Origin: an uncultured Lachnospiraceae bacterium | GTDB lineage: Bacteria; Bacillota; Clostridia; Lachnospirales; Lachnospiraceae | Length of the DNA stretch: 46,494 bases | Assembly (NCBI GenBank): GCA_910585605.1 | Contig: CAJUFL010000027.1 | Location: 1-46,494 of the forward strand | Reading direction: 5' to 3' | Shown here: positions 17,458-26,583 of the stretch, in pieces | Layout of the letters: every line of letters begins with the position of its first letter | Position numbering within the stretch: the first letter of the stretch is position 1 | Program-made: the position numbers and the translations under genes | The notes under the pieces: generated by a model | Told to the model about the DNA's origin: nothing | The model's input: the letters and a program-made list of their open reading frames with translations, nothing else | Databases searched by the model: none

Positions 17458-19611
17458 CTACTGCTCCACTGCTTTCAGTCTCGCCTGCAAAGAAGATGTA
17501 AAATGGGAAGTAATATCATTTCCCGCTGCATCTTTGACACTGTATACCAGAGATGCCGACTTACTTGTCAATCCTGTAATTTCAGATAAACCGGAACCGT
17601 CTAACGGCAGGCTCGCCTCGTCATAATAATCATCCACTATTGAATAATTTGCCTGCCCAACCTTAAGAGTAACCACAATTCTTATATATTCTCCTTCTGG
17701 AAATACATAACTGCTGTTACTGATGGAACCGGAAAATGTAGCGGTATACGTAGTGGTAGTAGGTTTCTTTCCCTTGCTGATCGTAATATCAACCGCTGTT
17801 CCTTCTTTCACTTCTGTTCCACTGCTTATACTCTGGGCAATGACCAATCCGTCTTTAATATCATCACTATACTCCTGTTTTACATTACCAAGCTTCAAAT
17901 TCTTCTCAGAAAGTGCCGCTTCTGCCTCTGAAACCGTCTTTTTCTTTAACTCCGGTACAACCGCAACCTTAACTTCTTCTCCCTTACTTACCACAATAGT
18001 AACTTTGGAGCCTTTTGCAGCTTGTGTCTCACCATTCGGAGTCTGACTGATAACATAGTCTTTCTCTACTTCTTCATCATATTCCTCATCAATCTCTACT
18101 TCAAAACCGGCAGCCGTCAGCAAAGTCTTAGCTTCCTCAGACTTCTTCCCTACTACATCGGGTACATCTGTCATCTCCTGACCTTTACTGATTACAAGCT
18201 TGACCTTACTGTCTTCTTTTATCTCTTCTCCTTCGGAAATACTCTGACTCATTACGATATCTTCTTCAAAAACATCAGAATACTCTCTCTCAATTTCGTA
18301 AGGAATACCCTCTTTCGTTAATTCTTCAATCGCTTCCTCTTCTTTCATGCCTACCACATCAATCATTTTGAGTATTTCTTCCTGTGTTGTCATCTGTTCT
18401 GTTGTAGCCTTTTCTTTTTTAAAGGCACCACTGATTGATGCAATTGCTACAATAATGATAATTGCGATAATAACTGTTGCCGCAATCGCTCCTATTGTAA
18501 TAATCTTTTCCATCTTAGGATCTAATTCTCCTTTTGACCTTGAATCCACTTCATCTTCATCATCAAATAGAGACTCTTCATCATCCTCATATTCATAATC
18601 TTCATCATGATACAGACTTTCCAATGCCTGGTTCGCTTCATCCAGTTCCTGATTATTCTGGTTAACGGGAAACATTGAAATCCCGGTCTGCCTTGGTGCA
18701 ACACTATTAATCGCAGCCAATTCCTCCTCTGAAATCTGGATGGTAGGTGCATTATTGGTCATAACCGCACTGGTATTCCCTACATCCGCATTAGGATCTA
18801 TCGCTACTTTTTTAAGGTCTGCAAGCATGGCATTGGTAGTCAGATAACGTCTTTCAGGCTTTTTCTGTGTTGCCTTTAATATGATTTTTTCTAATCCAAC
18901 CGGAATATCGGGATAATATTCTCTTGGCGGAATCAACTCACTCTGGATATGCATCAGAGCGACTGTAACATTATTTTCACCCTCAAAGGGTACACGTCCC
19001 GTTAACATTTCATAAAATGTAATTCCCAGAGAATAGATGTCTGAACGTTCATCCGAATATCCTCCCCTGGCCTGTTCCGGAGATATGTAATGAACACTTC
19101 CCATCGCACTGGAAGCAATGGTATTGGATGTTGCTGCTTTTGCGATACCAAAATCGGTTACTTTTAATGTACCGTTTTTGGATACGATAATATTCTGCGG
19201 TTTGATATCCCGATGAATGGTATGATGTTCGTGAGCCACCTCAATCCCTGCTGTAATCTGCATGATAAAATCCAATGCCGTCTGATAAGGAAGCCTTCCG
19301 TTTTGCTGGATATACTCCTTCAACGTGATTCCTTCCACTAATTCCATAACTATATAATAAAATCCATTTTCTTCCCCTACATCAAAGACATTCACAATAT
19401 TAGGGTGAGAAAGCCCGGCAGCGGACTGTGCTTCAATCCTGAATTTGTTAACAAATCCTTTATCATCACTAAACTCCGGTTTTAATACTTTAATTGCTAC
19501 AAAGCGATTTAATACATGACATTTCGCCTTGTAAACAACAGACATTCCACCGGAACCAACCTCTTCTATAATCTCATATCTATTCTGAATTATCATACCT
19601 GTTTCAAACAT
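17458..19611 (-). CDS. prkC: PASTA-domain serine/threonine protein kinase PrkC
   Basis: A Hanks-type kinase that senses muropeptides or lipid II. The kinase domain has the glycine loop VGSGGMSVVYKA, the ATP lysine K41, HRDIKPQN with the catalytic D135, and DFG at 153-155. An acidic linker (EDDEESLFDDEDE) precedes one membrane segment around residues 370-400. Outside are three PASTA repeats and a C-terminal beta-rich domain (about 90 residues, TYTATFSGSISNSSYVFP) that is not PASTA. The protein has 717 residues. It follows its phosphatase prpC by 4 bases, and the pair would control cell wall growth and stationary-phase exit. Confidence 0.95.
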   Translation of the reverse strand: MFETGMIIQNRYEIIEEVGSGGMSVVYKAKCHVLNRFVAIKVLKPEFSDDKGFVNKFRIEAQSAAGLSHPNIVNVFDVGEENGFYYIVMELVEGITLKEYIQQNGRLPYQTALDFIMQITAGIEVAHEHHTIHRDIKPQNIIVSKNGTLKVTDFGIAKAATSNTIASSAMGSVHYISPEQARGGYSDERSDIYSLGITFYEMLTGRVPFEGENNVTVALMHIQSELIPPREYYPDIPVGLEKIILKATQKKPERRYLTTNAMLADLKKVAIDPNADVGNTSAVMTNNAPTIQISEEELAAINSVAPRQTGISMFPVNQNNQELDEANQALESLYHDEDYEYEDDEESLFDDEDEVDSRSKGELDPKMEKIITIGAIAATVIIAIIIIVAIASISGAFKKEKATTEQMTTQEEILKMIDVVGMKEEEAIEELTKEGIPYEIEREYSDVFEEDIVMSQSISEGEEIKEDSKVKLVISKGQEMTDVPDVVGKKSEEAKTLLTAAGFEVEIDEEYDEEVEKDYVISQTPNGETQAAKGSKVTIVVSKGEEVKVAVVPELKKKTVSEAEAALSEKNLKLGNVKQEYSDDIKDGLVIAQSISSGTEVKEGTAVDITISKGKKPTTTTYTATFSGSISNSSYVFPEGEYIRIVVTLKVGQANYSIVDDYYDEASLPLDGSGLSEITGLTSKSASLVYSVKDAAGNDITSHFTSSLQARLKAVEQ

Positions 19612-19615
19612 ATTC

Positions 19616-20350
19616 TCACACCTCGTTCAAAGCTTGCTCTACTACTACTACTCCTATATTGTCTTTCCCGCCATAGTAATTGGCTCGTTCTACTAGTTGT
19701 TCACATATTTTATCTACAAACTGCTTTTGCATTATGATATCACCAATCTCATCATCTTCCACCATATTGGTCAGTCCGTCTGAGCACAGCAATACTTTTT
19801 CTTCCCTTTGCAGTATGACTTCAAAAAAATCAGGTACAGCTTCATTACCGGTTCCCAATGCTCTGGTAATAATATTCTTCTCTGGATGAAACCTTACCCG
19901 TCTACGGTCAAGCTGTCCTGTCCGTATCAATTCTTCTACCAGAGAATGATCCAATGTAATCTGCTTCACTTCATCTCCGATTACATATAATCTGCTGTCC
20001 CCTATGTTGGCTACATACAACTTATTATCTATGATAACTGCCGCCACAAATGTCGTCCCCATTCCTCTTAACTCACTATGTTCAGAGGCCTTTTGCAGCA
20101 ACATACCATTAACCTTTGCTATTCCCGTTTTTAATATAGTGATTGGATTGACATATTGGCAGTTCTTTACATATTCTACAAACCAGGAAACTGCATGTGC
20201 TGAAGCATAATCTCCTGCCTGATGACCTCCCATTCCATCTGCCACAATATATAAATTAGGAAGAGTGCCGATGCGCTTATCTGAAAAGAAGATACTATCC
20301 TGATTGATACTTCTAATCATGCCAATATCTGTTTTTCCATAGGATATCAT
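19616..20350 (-). CDS. prpC: PP2C-family serine/threonine phosphatase
   Basis: The phosphatase partner of PrkC. The 244-residue protein carries the PP2C metal-binding motifs: RSINQDS, VADGMGGHQAGDYAS, NIGDSRLY, DHSL and LCSDGLTNMV. It removes phosphate from PrkC and its targets with Mn2+ or Mg2+. It is the first gene of the operon; GAGGG precedes the ATG. The tail island starts beyond it, with a terminator in between. Confidence 0.95.
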   Translation of the reverse strand: MISYGKTDIGMIRSINQDSIFFSDKRIGTLPNLYIVADGMGGHQAGDYASAHAVSWFVEYVKNCQYVNPITILKTGIAKVNGMLLQKASEHSELRGMGTTFVAAVIIDNKLYVANIGDSRLYVIGDEVKQITLDHSLVEELIRTGQLDRRRVRFHPEKNIITRALGTGNEAVPDFFEVILQREEKVLLCSDGLTNMVEDDEIGDIIMQKQFVDKICEQLVERANYYGGKDNIGVVVVEQALNEV

Positions 20351-20563
20351 CGAAACCCTCCTTCATCATTTTCCCATATAGGCTTTCCGAAGCTGTCTAC
20401 AGACTGCATCAAGTTCTTTACCCATATTCAATAGTAGTTTTATTTAAATACGTCTTCAAACGTTCATTTAACATTATTTTATAAAATGCATCTTACTGAA
20501 AAACTTTCAATTTTTCAAAACTATATATTATGCAATACCAAGATATTTTATCATAGTAAACAA

Positions 20564-20600
20564 AAAAGGACAAGTCATATTCATATCGACTTATCCTTTT
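20564..20600. terminator. bidirectional terminator at the left edge of the tail island
   Basis: AAAAGGACAAGTC pairs with GACTTATCCTTTT (one mismatch), and A/T runs lie on both sides. On the minus strand it follows the DUF262 gene by about 95 bases and ends in TTTTTT. No other feature is visible in the 345 bases between prpC and the DUF262 gene. Confidence 0.75.
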
Positions 20601-20695
20601 ATTTTATTCTTCTTTCTTTTATAATATTCCCTCAATAGTTTGTATTGAAACCTTTAGAGCAGAACATAGGATTTATTTTATAAAAATATATGGTT

Positions 20696-22093
20696 TTAAC
20701 CATAACTGCACCCATTATTAATAAATTGTTCAAAATCTGTCTTCATATACAAATAATTCTGCTTCTGATTTAAAATCAAATATTCTTTTTTTTCAAAATC
20801 CGGAAGCCACTCTTTTAATGCCCTGTCTATATCCTCCTTAACTGCATAACCAACCAGTGCTACAAACGAAGGTCTATTGGAATCAGTTAAAAATCCGGAG
20901 TCGAAATCTTCGACCACTTCCGATACATCATTTGCTATTATTTCATACAGTTCTATGTCCTCATCAGTTACACTATCATCAACATATTCTCTGATAATGT
21001 CTTTTGCTGCAATCACCTGGTTTTCCATTATAAAAATTTTTTCTTCTTCATTGATTTCCAAAAAGTTCATCAACATATTTTCAAGCATATCCAACTTATC
21101 AGCGATAACCTGCTTATCTTTGGTACTCAACTCCTTATCAATTTCATCAAATAATAATCCCTTTTCGTTTCTTCTGATAAAACGAAGATTTTTTTTAAAC
21201 TCTCTGAGAAACTCAGCAAATTTAATATCATCTATTCTGAGTTTTGTAAATTTATCAAAAAGTGCAAGAAAAATAAACGAATCCTTCTTATTAAATATAT
21301 CTTTTATATCGTCAGTTACGATATTCTCTAATCTATGTAAGTTATCTGCAAATATCTCAAATTCCTCTTCTGTCGCATTATCATTAAGGTATTTACAGGC
21401 AGCCTTTGGTTGTTTCTTCCAATTATCGAAATGATTCACACACATCATGGTTTCTACGATAATCCGTTCAACAACTCCTTTTATTTTATCTTTTTCAGAA
21501 TAATTATTACATTCCACAAAAAATCTACTGTCTAATATTTTACGGATACGATTTGCAAATTTATCAATATATGTAAATGCCTTCTGATCTGTATTCATGG
21601 CAACATGGTTATTGTAACGCTTGATATATCTTGAAATTTTAGAACTGTCACAACTTTCGTGTATCACCGTCTCAATCTGATATTCATCAAATTTTTCTTT
21701 TAATTCCTCTGGCAGTTTTTCATAGGTTTTATTTTTAATGTTACAAACAGCATCTTCATATATAACATTCCCATTTTCATCCATAATTTTTTTCTTATAA
21801 GGAACTACAGGATTCTCTATAGAAGCAGTTATTTTATAATTACCATCCCTGAATTTTGTCAATGCAACTGTTCTACAGCCTCCATCCACAATATGTAATT
21901 TCGAATTCTCTTCTTCTCCAAGAATGATAGGCGGAATATAATCATCTGTAAGTACTGTAACGACCAATTCATTAATCTGTTCATTACTCCATACAAAATT
22001 TCTCTGAACGTCTGCATTATTATCAATATCACCCTTTTTATTTTTCTTCAGATACATATCTAATGTATATGTCTGCTTACGTGGTCTTGCCAT
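20696..22093 (-). CDS. DUF262 (ParB/GmrSD-N-like) family protein
   Basis: The N-terminal quarter has the DUF262 pattern: NADVQRNFVWSNEQINELV, then DDYIPPIILGE and the IVDGGCRTVALTKF segment, which corresponds to the DGQQR motif. DUF262 forms a ParB-like NTP-binding or nuclease fold and occurs in GmrSD-type restriction proteins and many phages. The C-terminal 340 residues are helical; I do not see the HNH nuclease (DUF1524) usual in GmrSD. It is the second gene of an operon with a sigma factor, 37 bases behind it, under a LexA-controlled promoter. It might regulate, protect or modify DNA during induction. The Shine-Dalgarno AAGGAGGGG is strong. Confidence 0.75.
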   Translation of the reverse strand: MARPRKQTYTLDMYLKKNKKGDIDNNADVQRNFVWSNEQINELVVTVLTDDYIPPIILGEEENSKLHIVDGGCRTVALTKFRDGNYKITASIENPVVPYKKKIMDENGNVIYEDAVCNIKNKTYEKLPEELKEKFDEYQIETVIHESCDSSKISRYIKRYNNHVAMNTDQKAFTYIDKFANRIRKILDSRFFVECNNYSEKDKIKGVVERIIVETMMCVNHFDNWKKQPKAACKYLNDNATEEEFEIFADNLHRLENIVTDDIKDIFNKKDSFIFLALFDKFTKLRIDDIKFAEFLREFKKNLRFIRRNEKGLLFDEIDKELSTKDKQVIADKLDMLENMLMNFLEINEEEKIFIMENQVIAAKDIIREYVDDSVTDEDIELYEIIANDVSEVVEDFDSGFLTDSNRPSFVALVGYAVKEDIDRALKEWLPDFEKKEYLILNQKQNYLYMKTDFEQFINNGCSYG

Positions 22094-22130
22094 TTTAAAA
22101 CCCCTCCTTATTGTATAATCTTAATATAGA

Positions 22131-22688
22131 CTAAATTAATACAGAAACATTTCTGTAAGAACGAATCGCCGCATAACAATCTGTATATTGTTTTTCGTTT
22201 ATATGCAACTCTTCCTTTATCTCATTGGGAAAATAACCCTCAATATTTAATCTTAATACCTCTTTCTGAAGATTGGAAAGTTTACTGAGATATAATAGCA
22301 TTCTTTCACTATATCCACTCTCTTCCCTTTCAAACACTTCTTTTTCCAGATTAAAATCAGCAACGATCATGTCCCCCAACGTATAATCTTCATCATCGCC
22401 AACAGGCATATCGATGGAAACAGACATTCTATCTGCCTTACGTTTTTCCCGATTTCTTTTTGTCATCTCTGTTTTGATCTTATTTAACAGACAAGAATAT
22501 AAAAAAGCTTCAAAAGATTGCGAATCATCATATCTTTTCATTGCTTCTACAAATACTTCATTCGCCAATGAATAAAAATCATCCATATCTTTATCAGATA
22601 ATCCACCAAATTTTAATAATATCTTATCAACCATCTGATGAAGCTTTTTAGCATTGTTCTCATAATATGTAATCAATATCCGATCCAT
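22131..22688 (-). CDS. sigma-70 family RNA polymerase sigma factor, LexA-controlled
   Basis: A 185-residue sigma factor with region 2 (ANEVFVEAMKRYDD, then FEAFLYSCLLNKIKTEMTKRN) and region 4 (LQKEVLRLNIEGYFPNEI, followed by the helix-turn-helix around LHINEKQYTDCYAAI). Regions 1 and 3 are short or missing, as in ECF-like and phage late sigma factors. It would redirect host RNA polymerase to the island's promoters. The promoter at 22753-22781 has a perfect -35 and -10 and a LexA box in the spacer, so the factor should be made only after DNA damage. GGGAGG precedes the ATG. Its target promoter sequence is not known. Confidence 0.8.
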   Translation of the reverse strand: MDRILITYYENNAKKLHQMVDKILLKFGGLSDKDMDDFYSLANEVFVEAMKRYDDSQSFEAFLYSCLLNKIKTEMTKRNREKRKADRMSVSIDMPVGDDEDYTLGDMIVADFNLEKEVFEREESGYSERMLLYLSKLSNLQKEVLRLNIEGYFPNEIKEELHINEKQYTDCYAAIRSYRNVSVLI

Positions 22689-22752
22689 TTTATTGAACCT
22701 CCCGATTTTTCACTAACAATTGTGGAAAATGTTTTTCCTGATGATAATGGTT

Positions 22753-22781
22753 ATTATAGAACGTATGTTCTGTTTTGTCAA
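22753..22781 (-). promoter_or_regulatory. promoter of the sigma factor operon
   Basis: On the minus strand TTGACA (22776-22781), a spacer of exactly 17 bases and TATAAT (22753-22758). Both hexamers are perfect. The transcript would start near 22746. Confidence 0.85.
22759..22770. promoter_or_regulatory. LexA (SOS) box 1, inside the sigma operon promoter
   Basis: GAACGTATGTTC, a perfect palindrome matching the Gram-positive LexA core GAAC-N4-GTTC. It fills the spacer of the promoter at 22753-22781, where bound LexA would block RNA polymerase. Confidence 0.85.
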
Positions 22782-22790
22782 CACCATTTG

Positions 22791-22804
22791 CGAACATTTG
22801 TTCG
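22791..22804. promoter_or_regulatory. LexA (SOS) box 2
   Basis: CGAACATTTGTTCG matches the full Bacillus-type consensus CGAAC-N4-GTTCG. It overlaps the -35 of a possible rightward promoter (TTGTTC 22798-22803, 16 bases, TATAAA 22820-22825) that would serve the RNA polymerase gene. Confidence 0.85.
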
Positions 22805-22825
22805 GTATTTTATTCTGGTTATAAA
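22798..22825 (+). promoter_or_regulatory. possible rightward promoter of the RNA polymerase operon
   Basis: TTGTTC, a 16-base spacer and TATAAA. It is weaker than the leftward promoter but overlaps LexA box 2. The transcript would have a leader of about 190 bases before the 82-residue gene; I see no further signal in that leader except the ribosome site. Confidence 0.45.
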
Positions 22826-23020
22826 TCTTACACTCTCTGCCTTTATTTTGTTATAGCTTAAAAATAAATCCAAAATTTTATAAAAATTAATCAGTAAATG
22901 TAGAAATGTATATTATGCCCCTTTTATCCAAACTCCCACCTTCCATCAAAAAAAAGCAAGCCGCTATGAAAATTGCATCAAAAACAAAATATCATTAAAA
23001 AGGAGGAATCTTGACAACTA

Positions 23021-23269
23021 ATGAAAAAACCATTTTATAAAACAAAAGCTTTTAAAGCAGATCACACAACTTATGGAGGGCTTATTTATCCTTCTGATTT
23101 TAACACTGATTACAGAAGAAAAGTTAACGCAAATGGCTCTGCAATTGCTTCACGTATTATATTAGATAAAAAATTTGATCGGGATCTCATAAAAAACAGG
23201 GAAAGGAATACCGAAACTCAATCAAAAGAAAATGCATTATTTGAGAAAAAACGGCTGACTGTTTTGTAA
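23021..23269 (+). CDS. small hypothetical protein, 82 aa, before the RNA polymerase gene
   Basis: A basic, polar protein with no motif I recognise. AGGAGG lies unusually far (14 bases) from its ATG. At the better distance from that site is a TTG at 23011, which opens a 9-codon reading frame overlapping the true start (23011-23040). That short frame could be a leader peptide that couples translation, or chance. The gene lies 74 bases before the polymerase gene in the same transcript. It might be a cofactor of the polymerase, which is inference from position only. Confidence 0.6.
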   Translation: MKKPFYKTKAFKADHTTYGGLIYPSDFNTDYRRKVNANGSAIASRIILDKKFDRDLIKNRERNTETQSKENALFEKKRLTVL

Positions 23270-23342
23270 TCGCTAAACTTTGCTTTTCCAGTTATTTGCT
23301 GCACAATCATCTATTAGTTTTTTATTAGAAAGGAGAATCTCA

Positions 23343-26075
23343 TTGCTCGACAAGCAATATAATTTATATTCCATTGACACCGGTCACTTTTACAGTAATC
23401 ACGAAAGATATTTGCATAATATGAATTGTAAATATCGCAAAGAACGTAATTACATCCAAAACAAATTACCAGAACTCGAAAAAAAATTAAAACAGTTTGG
23501 ATATTCAAATGATGATATTAAAAACCTTAAAAATGACCGGACTGAAGAAATTGATATTACTAAACACGATACCGTTTCAAAATACCTGCATTGGATCAGA
23601 TTAATGAAACACAAGCGGGAAAAAGCAAAAGAATCAAAAGAAAAACTGCTTTCTTTGTTATCCAATAAAGTGAAACAGAATGAATTAACGAATGGCAAAG
23701 ACCATATTCGCACAATCAACGAAGACAATCTAAATGATACGAATATCATTTCTGTATTTGATTCGGCACTTAGCCGGACTATAGGAATCCAGAAGGATGA
23801 ATTAACAGACGTTTTAATGATTGTTCAGGTATATTATTTTGATGTATTTAAGGATATTTCTTTTTTTGGTTTTACATATCAGGGTGAAAAATATAAGTAT
23901 TTTACATCATCAGCCGGACAGATTCGCAAGAAAAAAACTGTTTTTATCAAAGAATCGGTATGGAATAAAATCGAAAAGACTGTAATGTGTGGCCTTACGG
24001 TAGATAAGATCAACCAAAAAGGCGGGAATAATGTCAATAAGCATTTAGCCTATATGGCATTATCAAATTCTGCAACTGATGAATGGAAAGAATTTGATAT
24101 TGATAAATCTATTGTCATTCATGATTTTGAAACAGAAGTATATGGAACTTTTGATTTCGTAGACGAAACCGATTATTCCATCACACGAAAAACTGATTAT
24201 GTACCAATTCCCCATACTGATGGTGCCGGCATGATATTACCTTCTGCTTCAACCAAAAACTTTATGTTCCGGGCACCATGGATTAAAGGGTTGTTAGGTG
24301 TATTTGATTTCAGAAAATTTGTAGAAGCTAATAACTGCTCTCCTGTCATTACTGATATATACGGCAAGGAGCATAACATCATTACAGAAGATATTCAAAT
24401 TATCTTTACTAAGAGTCAATTTAAAATGGCAAAATATTATGATTCATGGGATGATTATAAGAAATATTTTAAAAAATATCATTGCAGTACCGGTATATGC
24501 AACATTGAAGAAGACCGGATCAAACATGCAACCATAAACTATCAAATGCTTCAGACACTTACAGATATTACGGATGAGGATATTGATCTGCTTACCCAAA
24601 AATCAGCAGAACGTATTCATAATATATGCAGCTCCCTGGATACCATGATGGAAACTCTCGGAGTCACACCTTATAACACAAATATGACTTCATTTCAAAA
24701 AGCAATTAAAATATACCCTGCATTATTAAATGATACGTATGCTAAAGATATTCTTCGTGAAGTCAAAAACAGTCTGTTAAAAAAATATCGCAGCGGAAAA
24801 CTCGAAATAAACGGAAAATATACTTTCCTGCTTCCTGATTATTATGCCGCCTGTGAATATTGGTTTTGTCATATAGAAAATCCAAAAGGATTGTTAGATG
24901 ATAAAGAAGTATTCTGCCGGCTCTTTCAAAGATATGATAAATTGGATTGCCTAAGAAGTCCTCATCTTTATAAAGAACACGCTATAAGATTTAACGTTGC
25001 AAATAATATATATGAAGATCGTGCAGAAAATATCAGAGAATGGTTTACTACCAATGGCTTATATGCAAGTACACACGACTTAATCACCAAGCTTTTAATG
25101 TATGATGTTGACGGCGACAAATCTCTTGTCGTCGCTGACAGCCATTTCATCAAAGTTGCAGAACGCAATATGAACGGAATCGTACCTCTTTATTATAATA
25201 TGCTAAAAGCAGAACCCACTGAACTGAACAATAAAAATATATATGCAGGGTTAAACGCTGCCTTCACTGGCGGCAACATTGGTATTTATAGTAATAATAT
25301 TTCTAAAATCTGGAATGATGATGTTTTCATATCAGGATCAGAAGAAGAAAAACAGGATGCTATGGATTGTATCAAAAGATTATGCTGCCAAAACAATTTT
25401 GTGATCGACTTTGCCAAAACACTATACAAGCCGGAATTCCCCCATGAGATCAATCAGCAGATTTCCAAATATACCAACTCAAAACTTCCTGCTTTTTTTG
25501 AATATGCAAAGGATAAGGAAAAAACACAGGTAAAAAAACGTAATGGCAGTTTTGTAAATAAGATATATGATAAAATTCCAAATAAGCCTATCAACACCCG
25601 CAGTATGAAATTAGATATCATTGAATATCAAAAAATGATGTCTAACAAAAAAATAACTTGCAGCAGGGAAGTTTCCTATTTATATGATGCGTTAAATAAA
25701 CAGTATCGTTATATGATCAATATGAAAAACGAATATGCAGACAATCTCCACTATATCGCCTGCAAAATCCGGGAACAGTTTAGTGAATTCGGATATACAC
25801 AAGAAACCATTGCTGATATGCTGGTAGAATATTTGTATGGTCGGGAAAAAAGGTATAAACAGTTACTGTGGTTCTGCTATGGTCAATATATTGTAAATAA
25901 TTTAGAGAAAAATATAGGCTTGCCAAAATCTAAATTTATTCAATGCATGGATTGCGGAGAATGGATCGAGGTCCCTATTGAATCAAGATCCAAAAGATGT
26001 AATAGCTGTAAAAGCATCTATCAAAAAGAAAAAACCCGGCTGCGCGTTCAAAAATATAGAAACAAAAAAATGTAA
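23343..26075 (+). CDS. single-chain two-barrel RNA polymerase, YonO / cellular-RdRP-like
   Basis: A 910-residue protein that I read as a single-subunit relative of multisubunit RNA polymerases. The catalytic metal motif is DVDGD at residues 588-592 (YDVDGDKSLVV). Before it stands CLRSPHLYKEHAIR at 536-549, which matches the R-P-x-H-x-x-(G/E)-D/H segment before the DxDGD of cellular RdRPs. The first barrel has DGAGMILPS at 293-301 and RAPWIKGLLGVFDF with the conserved KG at 315-316. After the active site, NIGIYSNNISKIW (645-657) corresponds to the GxxSN segment near the bridge helix. Four Cys (868, 871, 886, 889) form a C-terminal zinc ribbon. The start is a TTG with AAAGGAG upstream. YonO of Bacillus phage SPbeta is the known model, a DNA-dependent polymerase for late genes. 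Here it probably transcribes the tail genes. Confidence 0.8.
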   Translation: MLDKQYNLYSIDTGHFYSNHERYLHNMNCKYRKERNYIQNKLPELEKKLKQFGYSNDDIKNLKNDRTEEIDITKHDTVSKYLHWIRLMKHKREKAKESKEKLLSLLSNKVKQNELTNGKDHIRTINEDNLNDTNIISVFDSALSRTIGIQKDELTDVLMIVQVYYFDVFKDISFFGFTYQGEKYKYFTSSAGQIRKKKTVFIKESVWNKIEKTVMCGLTVDKINQKGGNNVNKHLAYMALSNSATDEWKEFDIDKSIVIHDFETEVYGTFDFVDETDYSITRKTDYVPIPHTDGAGMILPSASTKNFMFRAPWIKGLLGVFDFRKFVEANNCSPVITDIYGKEHNIITEDIQIIFTKSQFKMAKYYDSWDDYKKYFKKYHCSTGICNIEEDRIKHATINYQMLQTLTDITDEDIDLLTQKSAERIHNICSSLDTMMETLGVTPYNTNMTSFQKAIKIYPALLNDTYAKDILREVKNSLLKKYRSGKLEINGKYTFLLPDYYAACEYWFCHIENPKGLLDDKEVFCRLFQRYDKLDCLRSPHLYKEHAIRFNVANNIYEDRAENIREWFTTNGLYASTHDLITKLLMYDVDGDKSLVVADSHFIKVAERNMNGIVPLYYNMLKAEPTELNNKNIYAGLNAAFTGGNIGIYSNNISKIWNDDVFISGSEEEKQDAMDCIKRLCCQNNFVIDFAKTLYKPEFPHEINQQISKYTNSKLPAFFEYAKDKEKTQVKKRNGSFVNKIYDKIPNKPINTRSMKLDIIEYQKMMSNKKITCSREVSYLYDALNKQYRYMINMKNEYADNLHYIACKIREQFSEFGYTQETIADMLVEYLYGREKRYKQLLWFCYGQYIVNNLEKNIGLPKSKFIQCMDCGEWIEVPIESRSKRCNSCKSIYQKEKTRLRVQKYRNKKM

Positions 26076-26100
26076 CGATATGTGAACAACACAAAATAAT

Positions 26101-26156
26101 CCATTAAATATGGGTTAAATAAAACAATACTGAAATAAATAACCCATTTATAATGG
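26101..26156. repeat. 17-bp near-perfect inverted repeat after the RNA polymerase gene
   Basis: 26101-26117 pairs with 26140-26156 with two mismatches and a 22-base A/T loop. It is AT-rich, and ATTTTCATTTG follows, so termination on the plus strand would be weak. It could be a terminator, an operator, or part of a promoter for the next genes. Confidence 0.6.
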
Positions 26157-26202
26157 ATTTTCATTTGTGTGTATATGGGAATGACAGGAGGTAACATAGT
26201 AT

Positions 26203-26502
26203 TTGATAATCACACAGGAAAATCTTATAAAACAAATTGCAGACAAAGAAGATATCAATGTTGCAACAGTCCGAACAATCTTTAAATCGGCAGAGAATAT
26301 TATTTTTGACTACTTATCTTCTACTACTCCATCAGAAAATACTATCATAAAATTAATGGATGGATTAAGTTTAGAATGCAATTATGTTCCAGAAAAAGAA
26401 ATTCATACATATGATAATATATTATGCAAACCTAAGATTTGGACAAAACCCAAAATAACAAGATATTATAACCGGAAATTAAATGGATATTTTGATGAAT
26501 AA
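26203..26502 (+). CDS. HU-like DNA-binding protein
   Basis: A 99-residue basic protein with the HU/IHF layout: two N-terminal helices (ENLIKQIADKEDINVATVRTIFKSAENIIF), then beta strands (NTIIKLMDGLSLECNYVPEKE) and a basic arm-like end (KPKIWTKPKITRYYNRKLNG). Sequence identity to HU is low, so this rests on pattern. The start is TTG at 26203 with AGGAGG upstream. It may shape DNA or promoters of the island. The gene stands between the hairpin at 26101 and the structured region at 26584. Confidence 0.55.
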   Translation: MIITQENLIKQIADKEDINVATVRTIFKSAENIIFDYLSSTTPSENTIIKLMDGLSLECNYVPEKEIHTYDNILCKPKIWTKPKITRYYNRKLNGYFDE

Positions 26503-26583
26503 GATTTAATTTTCCCTTTTTATTATCAGAAAAATTACTACAATGACCTTTTGGCATGTGGTATACAATATTTTTCGTCTTAA

